Program-made: the position numbers and the translations under genes | The notes under the pieces: generated by a model | Databases searched by the model: none | Seen by the model: only the letters and a program-made list of their open reading frames with translations | What the model was told of the DNA's origin: nothing | Origin: Bacteroidales bacterium UBA3623 | GTDB lineage: Bacteria > Bacteroidota > Bacteroidia > Bacteroidales > UBA932 | Length of the DNA: 53,615 nt | Direction: 5' to 3' | NCBI GenBank assembly: GCA_002373715.1 | Contig: DFLI01000053.1 | Span: 1 to 53,615 of the forward strand | Shown: positions 16,332-25,074 of the stretch, piece by piece | Position numbering within the stretch: position 1 is the first letter of the stretch | How the letters are laid out: each line of letters begins with the position of its first letter

Positions 16332-16676
16332 ATGAAAACCGAATCTTTATTTGGCTTCCTGGCCGGTGCCACCCTCGGCGCCCTGGCCGGAATTCTGTTC
16401 GCCCCCGCAACGGGAGACGAAACCCGTAAGAAAATCATGGATGCCGCTTCTGAAGGCTATGACGAGGCCGTAGAAGGTGCCCAGGTACTGGGTCACAAGG
16501 CCCACGTGCGCTACCGCTACGCCCGCCGCGAGATGAACGCCCTCAAGAAAACCCTTATGGAACAGGGCGGAGAACTCAAGGAAGAGGTACGCCAGGCCAT
16601 CATGGAAAAGCTGGATAAGCTGGAGAAGAGCCTCTCCCGTGAGGAAGGCATAGACGAGCAGCCTGAGGAGGCATAG
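16332..16676 (+). CDS. YtxH domain-containing protein
   Basis: 114 residues: a short glycine-rich hydrophobic N-terminus with F-G-F-L-A-G-A-T-L-G-A-L-A-G-I-L-F-A-P (~7-25), the YtxH hallmark, followed by the G-D-E-T-R-K-K-I turn and a long charged amphipathic helix/coiled coil. YtxH proteins are associated with stress and envelope in Firmicutes and Bacteroidota; the molecular role is unclear. It is followed after 2 bases by a holin-family membrane protein, an arrangement often repeated in Bacteroidota. Confidence 0.88.
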   Translation: MKTESLFGFLAGATLGALAGILFAPATGDETRKKIMDAASEGYDEAVEGAQVLGHKAHVRYRYARREMNALKKTLMEQGGELKEEVRQAIMEKLDKLEKSLSREEGIDEQPEEA

Positions 16677-16678
16677 TC

Positions 16679-17053
16679 ATGACTGGCTTCGATAGACCCC
16701 TGCAGGACTTGGTGGACGACGCCAAGGCCTATGCAGACCTGCAGGTAAGCGATCTGAAACTCAAGATCACCCAGGGCCTATCCGTCTCGCTGGGCCAGAT
16801 TCTGGCCATGGTGTTGGTTGTGGTTTCCCTGTCGGTGGTCCTGCTCATGCTGGGCGCCGGATGTGTCCTGCTGCTGGGAGACTGGCTGGGTAATTATGCG
16901 TTGGCAGCCTTCGTGGTGGCCGGCTTCTTTGCCCTGCTCACGCTCATCCTGTTCCTGCTGCGCGGGAAACTCTTTGTAAACGGCTTTGTAAGGCTGTTTG
17001 TCGGCATTTTCTTCGAAGACAAGCAGGTAGAGGCAGAGGAGGAAGAGGTATGA
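16679..17053 (+). CDS. Phage holin family / DUF1469-type membrane protein
   Basis: 124 residues. An N-terminal amphipathic helix (P-L-Q-D-L-V-D-D-A-K-A-Y-A-D-L-Q) is followed by two strongly hydrophobic segments (~39-64 and ~69-92) joined by a short loop, and an acidic tail D-K-Q-V-E-A-E-E-E-E. This is the DUF1469 (holin-X-like) layout. It is chromosomal and not linked to phage genes, so a lytic role is unlikely; a structural envelope role with the YtxH neighbour is more plausible. Its stop overlaps the next start as ATGA. Confidence 0.82.
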   Translation: MTGFDRPLQDLVDDAKAYADLQVSDLKLKITQGLSVSLGQILAMVLVVVSLSVVLLMLGAGCVLLLGDWLGNYALAAFVVAGFFALLTLILFLLRGKLFVNGFVRLFVGIFFEDKQVEAEEEEV

Positions 17054-17298
17054 AAAACGGCAAACTGAATACCATCCGCAGCCTTCGGGAACTGGAACAA
17101 GCCCGGTTGTCTGTGAACCGTCGCCTGTACAAAACCCGTGGCCACATGAACAGGGATGTTAAGCGTATCTTCAAGTTCTTCAAGCCCTATAACCTGGCAG
17201 AAAACGGCTGGTCCCTTGTGGCACCGTCGTCCAGACCGCTCAACAGTATCCTACTGGGCGTTGTGCGCCGCCTGAAAGCGCGCATGAAATCAAAATAA
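17050..17298 (+). CDS. Small basic hypothetical protein of the YtxH/holin trio
   Basis: 82 residues, very basic (many Arg/Lys: L-K-A-R-M-K-S-K at the end) with no membrane helix. Its position as third member of the YtxH-holin set, with a 4-base overlap upstream and a 1-base overlap (TAATG) downstream, indicates translational coupling. The basic character beside an acidic-tailed membrane protein suggests peripheral binding, but this is inference. No family is recognised. Confidence 0.72.
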   Translation: MKNGKLNTIRSLRELEQARLSVNRRLYKTRGHMNRDVKRIFKFFKPYNLAENGWSLVAPSSRPLNSILLGVVRRLKARMKSK

Positions 17299-18152
17299 TG
17301 AAACGCGTCGTATTGATTCTTTGCCTGATGGCGGCCGGAACGCTGGCCTGGGCGCAGAGCAAAATTGTAACCGAAAGCATCTCCAGCACCTTCCTGGGCT
17401 GCGAACAAAAGTATAATGTATACCTGCCCAACGGCTATGACGCCGCCAAGGCTTATCCGGTGATTTATCTCCTGCACGGCCTGTACGGAGACTACTCCAA
17501 CTGGGCCGGCACCGGCCGTATGAAAGACGTGGCCGATGAGCTCATCACCTCCGGAGAAATGGTCCCCTGCGTAATCATTATGCCCAACGCCGGAGACAAC
17601 GATGTGCATAACTACCAGAACGGTTACTTCAATGTGGTGAACTGGCCCTACGAAGATTTCTTCTTCCAGGAATTTCTGCCTGCCGTGGAAAGCAAGTACA
17701 ATTGCGGCGGTTGCAAGGGAAAGCGCGCCATCATGGGCCTGTCCATGGGTGGCGGCGGCTCCATTGTATATGCCCAGCGCCATCCGGACCTGTTCTCCAG
17801 CGCCTATGGCATGAGCGCCTGGCTGGACAACAAGCACCGCGAGGTACGCGGCAGCAACAGGCCCGGCAGCAAGCTCTCTATTACGGACGAATCGGTTCGC
17901 GAGCACTCGGCCCTGGATTTCATGGACAACGCTACGCCGGAGGTTATCGGCCAGCTGAAAACCGTAGAATGGTTCTTGGACTGCGGAGACGACGATTCCC
18001 TGATGAACCTCTCCGTGCAGCTGCACCTGAAGATGAAGCAGGCCGGCCTGCACAGCGAACTGCGTGTGCGCAACGGCGGTCACACCTGGGAATACTGGCA
18101 CACCGCCCTGCGGCAGTCCTTCCCCTTTGCGTCCCGCAACTTCTGCAAATAG
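17298..18152 (+). CDS. Secreted esterase of the PF00756 (esterase D/feruloyl-esterase-like) family
   Basis: 284 residues with signal peptide (~1-19, W-A-Q-S). Alpha/beta-hydrolase fold marks: oxyanion region V-I-Y-L-L-H-G-L-Y-G-D (~56-66), nucleophile elbow G-L-S-M-G-G-G (~146-152, Ser148), and catalytic His in N-G-G-H-T-W-E-Y-W (~258-266), typical of PF00756. Related Bacteroidota enzymes de-esterify acetylated or feruloylated xylan, but others are S-formylglutathione hydrolase-like, so the substrate is open. Its start overlaps the preceding stop by one base. It ends 6 bases from the convergent thiN gene, with no hairpin between. Confidence 0.85.
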   Translation: MKRVVLILCLMAAGTLAWAQSKIVTESISSTFLGCEQKYNVYLPNGYDAAKAYPVIYLLHGLYGDYSNWAGTGRMKDVADELITSGEMVPCVIIMPNAGDNDVHNYQNGYFNVVNWPYEDFFFQEFLPAVESKYNCGGCKGKRAIMGLSMGGGGSIVYAQRHPDLFSSAYGMSAWLDNKHREVRGSNRPGSKLSITDESVREHSALDFMDNATPEVIGQLKTVEWFLDCGDDDSLMNLSVQLHLKMKQAGLHSELRVRNGGHTWEYWHTALRQSFPFASRNFCK

Positions 18153-18158
18153 ACGGCC

Positions 18159-18800
18159 CTAGTCCACCATCACCAGGAGGGAAGAGGGGTGGTTGAAATG
18201 AAGGGATACGATGGGGGCCGATGTCCGGTTGAGGGTGGCCTTCCACCAGGCATCGAACACCACATGGTCCAAAGGCCATTCCAGGCCCTCGGAAGTGATG
18301 CGAAGAGAATTATCGGCTGCGAATAATGATATGCGGCGGCCTTCACCCAGGTGGAGGTCGCTGCTGTCTGTTACCACGAAAGCAGTGCCGTAGTCGGAAA
18401 CCATGGAAAGCTTCCGATCTCCCAGGTCAAAATCCCGGGGATAGTCCATCAGATGGCCCAGATTGCCGATGGTATGGTCTTCCCGGAGCCCGGTGGCACC
18501 CAGGAAAACAACCTCTGAAACCTCCGGATGGTTTTCCAGCACCCAGCGAAGGGCCTTGGTCTGGTCGTTGTCGTCCTGCTCGGAAATATGCACCAGCACA
18601 GAGGCAAAGCGCTCTTTCAGCTCCTGCGACACGGAATCCAGATCTCCCACAATGGCCAGGGGGCGGGCCGATGCATCATGCTCCAGCCACTTCTCAATGG
18701 CCCCGTCGCAACACACAACGCCCTCGGCGGAATCCAGCAGATACAACGGATAAGGCTCCGTAGGGAACTGCCCATTGCATAGAATAATAATACTATTCAT
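18159..18800 (-). CDS. thiN: Thiamine diphosphokinase
   Basis: 213-residue cytoplasmic enzyme transferring pyrophosphate from ATP to thiamine. Family motifs are intact: V-C-C-D-G-A (~29-34), V-G-D-L-D-S (~51-56), E-Q-D-D-N-D-Q-T-K-A-L (~74-84), and G-L-R-E-D-H-T-I-G-N-L (~103-113). Its ATG lies 8 bases inside the 3' end of the lptG-fmt gene, so it is the last cistron of that operon. No TPP riboswitch is visible upstream, since the gene has no separate leader. Confidence 0.92.
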   Translation of the reverse strand: MNSIIILCNGQFPTEPYPLYLLDSAEGVVCCDGAIEKWLEHDASARPLAIVGDLDSVSQELKERFASVLVHISEQDDNDQTKALRWVLENHPEVSEVVFLGATGLREDHTIGNLGHLMDYPRDFDLGDRKLSMVSDYGTAFVVTDSSDLHLGEGRRISLFAADNSLRITSEGLEWPLDHVVFDAWWKATLNRTSAPIVSLHFNHPSSLLVMVD

Positions 18801-21237
18801 CTTCTACGGGTTGCGCCTTGGCCACTTCGGCCTTGGAGGTGCCGGGAGTGGTGGTATATTCCGTGGGATTGCGGAAGCCCAGCAGGAAGGAACGGACGTC
18901 CATGCGTTTCTTGCCGGAGAGCTGCAGGTCTGTGATGGCAATGGCGCCGTCCTGCGTGGCAATGGCCAGGTACGTCTTGCCGTCGGACAGAACCGTTCCG
19001 GGGGCGGCGTGAAGGTCTTCCCGGATTTCTCCGAAGTAAATCTTCAGCTGTACCGGCTCGCTGCTGGGGGCAACCAGCTCCGTGAAGGCGCACGGGAACG
19101 GGGACAGGCCGCGAATCAGGTTATAAACGTGTTTGGAGGTGTCGTCCCAGTCTATGTGCTGCAGCTCACGGGTGAGTTTGGGAGCGGGCTTCAGGAGCTC
19201 GGAACCCTGGATGAAGCTGCGCTGCACGCGCAGTTCCACGTTCTTCTGGATAAGGCCTTCAACGGTTTCCACCACCAGCGTGGAACCCAGATCCATCAAC
19301 TTGTCGTGAAGGTCTCCGGCCGTGTCCGTGGGCTCAATATGGCATTCGGAGCGGAGGATAATGCCGCCCGTGTCAATCTTATGGTCAATCATAAAGGTGG
19401 TAACGCCGGAGATGTTCTCTCCGTTAATCACCGCCCAGTTGATGGGAGCGGCGCCACGGTACTGCGGCAGCAGGGCGGCGTGCAGGTTGAAGGTGCCCAG
19501 TTTGGGCATGCTCCAAACGGCCTCGGGCAGCATGCGGAAGCCCACCACCACAAACAAATCGGCCTTCCAGGCGGCCAGGGCCTTGAGGAATTCCTCGTCC
19601 TTGAGCTTCTCCGGCTGCAGCAGCGGCAGGCCGGCGGCCACCGCGAATTTCTTCACGGCGCTTTCATTCATCTTGAGGCCGCGGCCGCTGGGTTTGTCGG
19701 GTACGGTAACCACACCCACTACTTTATAGCCGGCCTTGATAAGGGCATCCAGAGGGCCCACCGAGAACTCCGGCGTGCCCATATATACGATACGGGTTTT
19801 TCTGAACATTCTGATAAATTGACTCTTGATTTTGCGCAGCCAGGACTTGGTGAGGTCCAGGTTGAAAAGGCTGGCATCCTGCACGGCCTTCACCGTAAGG
19901 AAAACCCCAATGGGCGCCAGGACAAAGGCCGATATAAACTTGCCGATAAAGGCTGTGGTGGTGCCGTTGTTGGCCAGGCGTTCGCCGGTAATGTCAATGA
20001 CCCAGTACAGCACGAAGAAAAGCATGGAAATAATGGCAGGGGTGCCCAGACCACCCTTTTTAAGCAGGGCGCCGATGGGCGCGCCAATGAAGAACAGCAG
20101 CAGGCAGGCAAGCGCCTGGGCATACTTCTTCCAGATTTCCACGTTGGTACGGTAAATCAGACGGATATAGGCGTCCGACTCCATGGTTTGGTTGCGGGCG
20201 GTATTGGCCAGTTGACGGGCCCCGCCGGCGGCATTGTCATAGGCCTTTTTCTTGTCGGAGGCGCTGCCCCAGGGACCGTTCACATGTGGCGGCATTACCG
20301 TAGAGGAAAGCTTACGCCAGCCGGTGTCCAGCTGGTTGCGGCGGTCTATGACGTTCATCCTCATGAATTCTTCCACGTGACGGCGGGTGCCGTTATCCAC
20401 CAGGGCCGACAGGGAATCGTGCCCGTGGCGCAGCGACGACAGGTTCATGGAGCGAACCTGCTCCCCGTAACGGGCGCTGTCCGACTGCTGATAGGTGTAG
20501 TTCTGCAGGGAAATCACCATGTCTTCCCGGGAGAATGCCACGCGCCGAAGGGCCAGGGTGGTATCCCGGTACTTGCGGGTGTTTTCTTCCTGGTAGCTCA
20601 CACCGTCATACAGCGTGAAGGTGAGGTAATCCTTCACCTTGGACATCTTGATAATGCCGCTGTCGGCCACCGTGATGCGGGTATTGCCCTTGGTGGCGGT
20701 GTGGTCGTACACCTGGATGTTGTACATCATTCCGCTTTTCTTGTCTCGGCTTTCGATGCGGAGGATGTACCCTTCAATGCCGTCGTAGAAGGTTCCCGTG
20801 GGGATTTTGATTTCACTCTTGGTGCGACGGATGTCGTCGCGCATGGTGTAAATCTGGTTGATGGAGTAGGGCACCAGTCGGTCTCCGATATAGAAGGCGC
20901 CAATGCTGATGAGCACGCTCACCAGTGTCATGGGCACCAGCACCCTGGTAAGGGAGATACCGGAAGCCTTGATGGCCGTGAGCTCGAACTTCTCGCCCAT
21001 GTCTCCCAGCGTCATCATGGAGCTCAGGAGGGTGGCCAGCGGAATGGCCAGCGGAAGCACCTGGCAGCTGCCCCACATGAGGAACTCCAGGATAACCTTA
21101 AACTCCAGGCCTTTACCTACCAGTTCGTCAATGTACAGCCACAGGAACTGCATGACCAGTATGAACACAACAATCGCCAGAACCGCGAAAAACGGCCCTA
21201 CGAAAGATTTGAGCAAGAACTGGTCGAGTTTTTTCAT
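18793..21237 (-). CDS. LptF/LptG-family permease fused in frame to methionyl-tRNA formyltransferase
   Basis: 814 residues in one uninterrupted frame. Residues ~1-476 are a YjgP/YjgQ (LptF/LptG) permease: N-terminal helices with F-V-G-P-F-F-A-V-L, L-P-L-A-I-P-L-A-T-L-L-S-S-M-M-T-L-G, a periplasmic beta region and C-terminal helices. Residues ~477-814 are a full Fmt: I-V-Y-M-G-T-P-E-F, N-L-H-A-A-L-L-P-Q-Y-R-G-A-A-P-I-N-W-A catalytic region, D-T-G-G-I-I, and the C-terminal G-K-K-R-M-D-V-R-S-F-L-L-G-F-R. LptG extracts lipopolysaccharide from the inner membrane with LptBFC; Fmt formylates initiator Met-tRNA. The linker has no stop; an in-frame ATG at 19809 (residue 477) fits a normal Fmt start, so separate initiation is possible. 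A true fusion would tether Fmt to the cytoplasmic membrane face. Confidence 0.88.
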   Translation of the reverse strand: MKKLDQFLLKSFVGPFFAVLAIVVFILVMQFLWLYIDELVGKGLEFKVILEFLMWGSCQVLPLAIPLATLLSSMMTLGDMGEKFELTAIKASGISLTRVLVPMTLVSVLISIGAFYIGDRLVPYSINQIYTMRDDIRRTKSEIKIPTGTFYDGIEGYILRIESRDKKSGMMYNIQVYDHTATKGNTRITVADSGIIKMSKVKDYLTFTLYDGVSYQEENTRKYRDTTLALRRVAFSREDMVISLQNYTYQQSDSARYGEQVRSMNLSSLRHGHDSLSALVDNGTRRHVEEFMRMNVIDRRNQLDTGWRKLSSTVMPPHVNGPWGSASDKKKAYDNAAGGARQLANTARNQTMESDAYIRLIYRTNVEIWKKYAQALACLLLFFIGAPIGALLKKGGLGTPAIISMLFFVLYWVIDITGERLANNGTTTAFIGKFISAFVLAPIGVFLTVKAVQDASLFNLDLTKSWLRKIKSQFIRMFRKTRIVYMGTPEFSVGPLDALIKAGYKVVGVVTVPDKPSGRGLKMNESAVKKFAVAAGLPLLQPEKLKDEEFLKALAAWKADLFVVVGFRMLPEAVWSMPKLGTFNLHAALLPQYRGAAPINWAVINGENISGVTTFMIDHKIDTGGIILRSECHIEPTDTAGDLHDKLMDLGSTLVVETVEGLIQKNVELRVQRSFIQGSELLKPAPKLTRELQHIDWDDTSKHVYNLIRGLSPFPCAFTELVAPSSEPVQLKIYFGEIREDLHAAPGTVLSDGKTYLAIATQDGAIAITDLQLSGKKRMDVRSFLLGFRNPTEYTTTPGTSKAEVAKAQPVEDE

Positions 21238-21290
21238 CTATTATCTCACAGGCTTGCGCCGCCGCACAGGCTAACGCTCTCCTTTGTCTC

Positions 21291-21371
21291 AGGGGGCTCT
21301 GCCCCCTTAAAAACCCCCGCGGCCTCTGGCCGGGCGCTCTGCAGAGCGCCGGGGTCCTTCGTTTCAACCTA
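21291..21371. repeat. Dispersed hairpin element, copy 1 (between lptG-fmt and alaS)
   Basis: Contains a 7-bp hairpin (21291-21307), a run of Cs, a CGGCC-TCT-GGCCG hairpin, a perfect 18-bp palindrome (21333-21350) and the terminal GTCCTTCGTTTCAACCTA (21354-21371), whose last three bases are the alaS stop codon complement. The same terminal 18-mer with one change ends copy 2 at the smpB stop. Confidence 0.6.
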
Positions 21372-23981
21372 GGCTGTAGCCACCTCTACCAACTTGTTCA
21401 AGGCGTCGGTGAGGCCTTCCAGGTTGCGGCCGCCGGCGGTTGCCAGGCCGGGCTGTCCGCCACCACCGCCCTGGATGAACTTGGCGGCTTCGCGGATGTC
21501 CTTACCGGCGTTCTTGCCCTTGGCTACCAGGTCGTTGGAGTACAGGAGTACCAGATTGGGCTTGTTGTCATAGGCAAAGGCTCCGGCCAGCACAAAGTTC
21601 TGCACCCTTTTCTGCAATAACAGGGCCACGTTGCGAACAAGGGCGGGATCCATGGAATTGTCGAACTTCACCAGCTTGAGGCCGTTAATCTCCACGGCCT
21701 GGGCCTCCAGCTTGGCGGCCAGGGCGGCGGCCTTTTCATTGGCCACAGCCTCCAGCTGCTTGCGGGCATCGGCGTTCTCGGCCACCAGCTTTTCAATGGC
21801 GCTCTGCAGGTCCGGAGCATTGTTCATAAGGTTCTTCAGACCCTTCAGGAGGTCTTCCATACCGTTCACTATCTCTACGGCCTTGCCTCCGGTCACAGCC
21901 TCAATGCGGCGTACGCCAGCAGCCACGGCACTTTCAGACACAATCTTAAACAGGCCGATGGTACCGGTGCGGGGGGTGTGGGTACCGCCGCACAGTTCTA
22001 CGGAGTCTCCGAAGCGCACCACGCGCACCACGTCTCCGTACTTTTCTCCGAACAGGGCCATGGCGCCCATGGCGCGGGCTTCCTCCATGGTGGCGTCACG
22101 CTTCTCTTCCAGCGGGAAGTCGGAGCGGACCAGCTGGTTCACGCGGGTTTCTACGGCGCGCAGCTCCTCGTCGGTCATCTTCTGGAAATGGGAGAAGTCA
22201 AAACGGAAGTAGTCCGGGCCCACGAAGGAACCCTTCTGCTCCACATGGGTGCCCAGAATCACGCGCAGGGCCTGGTGCAGTAGGTGCGTGCAGGTATGGT
22301 TGTTCTGGATGTGGCGTCTGCGGGAGTTGTCCACTACCAGGTAGAATGTCTGGCTGCTCACGGAAGGAAGACGCTCGGCCAGGTGGATGGTGAGGTTGTT
22401 TTCCTTCACGGTATTCAGAATCTGGATGCGCTCTCCGTCTTCGCCCTCGATGAAACCGGTGTCTCCCACCTGGCCGCCCATCTCGGCATAGAAAGGAGTG
22501 CGGTCGAAGACCAGCTGGAAGTATTCCTTGTTCTTCTGCTTTACGGTGCGCTGCTTCAGGAGGTGGACGCCCTTGATGCGGAGGACGTCATAACCCACGA
22601 ATTCTACATCGGCCTCCTTGAAGACCATCCAGTCTCCGAATTCGTTGGCGGTGGCGTTGCGGGCGCGCTCCTTCTGCTTCTCCAGTTCCACGTTGAAGCC
22701 CTTGAGGTCTACGGTGTAGCCCTTTTCGGCGGCAATCAGCTCGGTGAGGTCTATGGGGAAGCCATAGGTGTCGTATAGCACGAAGGCATCCGTGCCGGCC
22801 ACCATCTTGGTATCGGCGTTCTTGGCCATATTGTCTTCCAGCATGCGGATACCGCGGTCCAGGGTGCGCAGGAAGGCGTTTTCCTCTTCCTTGATAACGC
22901 TGGAGATGAGCTTCTGCTGGGCCATCAGTTCCGGATAGGCTTCTCCCATATCGGCCACCAGCTGAGGGATGAGGCGGCACAGGAAGGGCTCCGTGAAGCC
23001 CAGGAAGGTGTAACCGTAACGGACGGCGCGGCGCAGGATTCTGCGAATCACGTAGCCGGCCTTCACGTTGGAAGGCAGCTGGCCGTCGGCAATGGAGAAA
23101 GCGATGGCGCGAATGTGGTCTGCAATTACGCGCATGGCCACTTCCACGTTGCCGCCCTCGGCATATTTGTGACCGGAGAATTCTTCCACCTTACCAATGA
23201 GGCCGGAGAATACGTCCGTTTCGTAGTTGCTCTTCTTGCCCTGCATGATCATGCACAGGCGCTCGAAGCCCATGCCCGTATCAATGCTCTTGGCGGGGAG
23301 GGGCTCCAGGTGGCCGTCGGCCTTGCGGTTGTACTGCATGAACACCAGGTTCCAGATTTCAATGACCTCGTCATTATCTGCATTCACAAGCTTGCAGCCG
23401 GGCACTTTGGCAATTTCCTCGTCGGAGCGGAGGTCTATATGAATCTCGCTGCAGGGGCCGCAGGGGCCGGTGTCTCCCATTTCCCAGAAGTTGTCGTGCT
23501 TGTTGCCGGTGAGGATATGGTCTTCCGGCAGGTGCTTCAGCCAGGCCTGCTGGGCCTCGGTGTCCAGGGTGGTGCCGTCTTCTTCTGAGCCCTCGAACAC
23601 GGTGGCGTACAGTTTGGTTTTGTCAATCTTGTATACCTCGGTGAGCAGTTCCCAGGCCCAGTCTATGGCCTCGGTCTTGAAATAGTCTCCGAAGCTCCAG
23701 TTGCCCAGCATTTCGAACATGGTGTGGTGACGGCCGTCGTGACCCACGGCTTCCAGGTCGTTGTGCTTGCCGCTCACGCGGAGGCACTTCTGGGAGTCGG
23801 TTGCGCGGGGGAACTTGGGGGCGCTGTTGCCCAGGAAGATGTCCTTGAACTGGTTCATGCCCGCGTTGGTGAACATGAGGGTAGGGTCGTTCTTAATGAC
23901 CATGGGGGCCGAGGGCACTACCACGTGTCCCTTGGAGGCGAAGAAGTCCAGATACTTCTGGCGGATTTCCTTAGATGTCAT
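21369..23981 (-). CDS. alaS: Alanine--tRNA ligase
   Basis: 870-residue class II synthetase charging tRNA-Ala. N-terminal class II motifs are recognisable (A-P-M-V-I-K-N-D-P-T-L-M-F-T-N-A-G-M-N-Q-F, R-K-A-D-G-H-L-E-P-L-P-A-K-S-I-D-T-G-M-G-F-E-R). The editing domain has H-T-C-T-H (~571-575) and C-G-G-T-H (~679-683), the zinc ligand set, and a C-terminal oligomerisation/DHHA1 domain contains G-G-G-G-G-Q-P. Promoter TACTTTTG (complement at 24015-24022) lies 33 bases upstream. The stop codon is part of the dispersed repeat, so the C-terminal residues V-A-T-A may have been set by that element. Confidence 0.97.
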   Translation of the reverse strand: MTSKEIRQKYLDFFASKGHVVVPSAPMVIKNDPTLMFTNAGMNQFKDIFLGNSAPKFPRATDSQKCLRVSGKHNDLEAVGHDGRHHTMFEMLGNWSFGDYFKTEAIDWAWELLTEVYKIDKTKLYATVFEGSEEDGTTLDTEAQQAWLKHLPEDHILTGNKHDNFWEMGDTGPCGPCSEIHIDLRSDEEIAKVPGCKLVNADNDEVIEIWNLVFMQYNRKADGHLEPLPAKSIDTGMGFERLCMIMQGKKSNYETDVFSGLIGKVEEFSGHKYAEGGNVEVAMRVIADHIRAIAFSIADGQLPSNVKAGYVIRRILRRAVRYGYTFLGFTEPFLCRLIPQLVADMGEAYPELMAQQKLISSVIKEEENAFLRTLDRGIRMLEDNMAKNADTKMVAGTDAFVLYDTYGFPIDLTELIAAEKGYTVDLKGFNVELEKQKERARNATANEFGDWMVFKEADVEFVGYDVLRIKGVHLLKQRTVKQKNKEYFQLVFDRTPFYAEMGGQVGDTGFIEGEDGERIQILNTVKENNLTIHLAERLPSVSSQTFYLVVDNSRRRHIQNNHTCTHLLHQALRVILGTHVEQKGSFVGPDYFRFDFSHFQKMTDEELRAVETRVNQLVRSDFPLEEKRDATMEEARAMGAMALFGEKYGDVVRVVRFGDSVELCGGTHTPRTGTIGLFKIVSESAVAAGVRRIEAVTGGKAVEIVNGMEDLLKGLKNLMNNAPDLQSAIEKLVAENADARKQLEAVANEKAAALAAKLEAQAVEINGLKLVKFDNSMDPALVRNVALLLQKRVQNFVLAGAFAYDNKPNLVLLYSNDLVAKGKNAGKDIREAAKFIQGGGGGQPGLATAGGRNLEGLTDALNKLVEVATA

Positions 23982-24014
23982 ATATTGTCTTAACTATTAA
24001 TCTTGTTTAACCTG

Positions 24015-24022
24015 CAAAAGTA
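24015..24022 (-). promoter_or_regulatory. -7 element for alaS
   Basis: TACTTTTG on the minus strand, divergent from the M23 operon promoter at 24095-24102. Confidence 0.6.
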
Positions 24023-24094
24023 CGGATTTTTCGCGAAAAAACCTTCTTGAAGGCACAGAATGTGCAGAATGCTTACCATTCCGGAGAAATTTGT

Positions 24095-24102
24095 TACATT
24101 TG
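24095..24102 (+). promoter_or_regulatory. -7 element for the M23 pair
   Basis: TACATTTG (TAnnTTTG), 24 bases before the ATG at 24127. It overlaps the extended open frame that begins at 24091, showing that the extension is not translated. Confidence 0.6.
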
Positions 24103-24126
24103 CAGTTCCTCTCACAAGAAGGACGA

Positions 24127-25074
24127 ATGGCCAAGAGTAAGAAAAAATACGTGCTGAACCCGGAGACCCTCATGGTGGATGTCCAGGAGGAAACCCGTAT
24201 TGCAGGCTGGCAGGTGGCGCTTGTGTCCATAGCCGGCTTGGCTATTTTTCTCCTTTTCATCCTTCTGATGACCTTCGTCCTGCACAAGGATCTTCCCAAA
24301 ACAGCCATCCTCAGGCACACCAATGCGGAATGGAACACCCGCATAGACCAGATGTCCCAGCAGCTGGACCATTGCGACATGCTGCTCACCATGCTGGAAG
24401 AGAGGGACGACAGGGTATACCGTTCTGTGTACGGCATGGACGAAATCCCTCAGGCGGTGCGCCGCGCCGGCCTGGGTGGGGAAAAGAGATATGCCGATTT
24501 TTCCGGCACTGCCGTTCTGGGCATCGTGCGCCGTCTGGACCAGATGGAAAAGCGCGTGTTCATTCAGTCCAAGTCTTTCGACGATGTTTCCACCCTGCAG
24601 CGCAGCGCTGGTGACCTGGCCTCCCACATCCCGGCCCTGTCACCCATGGATCCTTCCACTTACCGGCTGTCCAGCGCGTACGGCTACCGCATGCATCCCG
24701 TGCTGGGATACCGCAAGATGCACACCGGTATGGACTTCGCCTGCCCGCCCGGCAACCCCATTTACGTAAGTGGAGACGGCACCGTTGTGAAGGTGGCCCA
24801 CGAGCGCGGCGGCTACGGCAACCACGTAGAGGTGGACCACGGCTTCGGTTATAAAACGCGCTATGCCCACATGTCCCGCATAGACGTGAAACTGGGCCAG
24901 CGGGTTACCAGGGGAGACTGCCTGGGCCTGAGCGGCCGCAGCGGCCTGGTATCCGGCCCGCACCTACATTATGAGGTAATGTACCGCAAGGATTATGTGA
25001 ATCCTGCCCTTTATATGGACCTTTCCATTCCCCAGGAAGACTACGTAACCATGGTTAAAAAACCGGAGAACTGA
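24127..25074 (+). CDS. Membrane-anchored M23 (LytM) peptidoglycan endopeptidase
   Basis: 315 residues: one membrane helix near 35-60, a coiled-coil linker (~65-150), then a complete LytM domain. The zinc and catalytic residues are all present: His199 and Asp203 in H-T-G-M-D, His248 in R-Y-A-H-M, His279 and His281 in H-L-H-Y-E. Such enzymes cleave peptide cross-links in the periplasm. Start chosen at ATG 24127 because the promoter lies inside the longer open frame. The TGA overlaps the next ATG by one base (TGATG), so it is coupled to a degenerate paralogue. Confidence 0.9.
   Translation: MAKSKKKYVLNPETLMVDVQEETRIAGWQVALVSIAGLAIFLLFILLMTFVLHKDLPKTAILRHTNAEWNTRIDQMSQQLDHCDMLLTMLEERDDRVYRSVYGMDEIPQAVRRAGLGGEKRYADFSGTAVLGIVRRLDQMEKRVFIQSKSFDDVSTLQRSAGDLASHIPALSPMDPSTYRLSSAYGYRMHPVLGYRKMHTGMDFACPPGNPIYVSGDGTVVKVAHERGGYGNHVEVDHGFGYKTRYAHMSRIDVKLGQRVTRGDCLGLSGRSGLVSGPHLHYEVMYRKDYVNPALYMDLSIPQEDYVTMVKKPEN

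Noticed and set aside
16679..17053. Holin-family protein as part of a prophage
   Set aside because: It sits in an operon-like run of chromosomal genes (pyrH, YtxH) with no phage gene nearby.
19806..19830. Sequencing frameshift as explanation for the LptG-Fmt fusion
   Set aside because: Both domains are intact, complete and in the same frame with a plausible linker. A frameshift would more likely break than join them, though a lost stop codon cannot be excluded.
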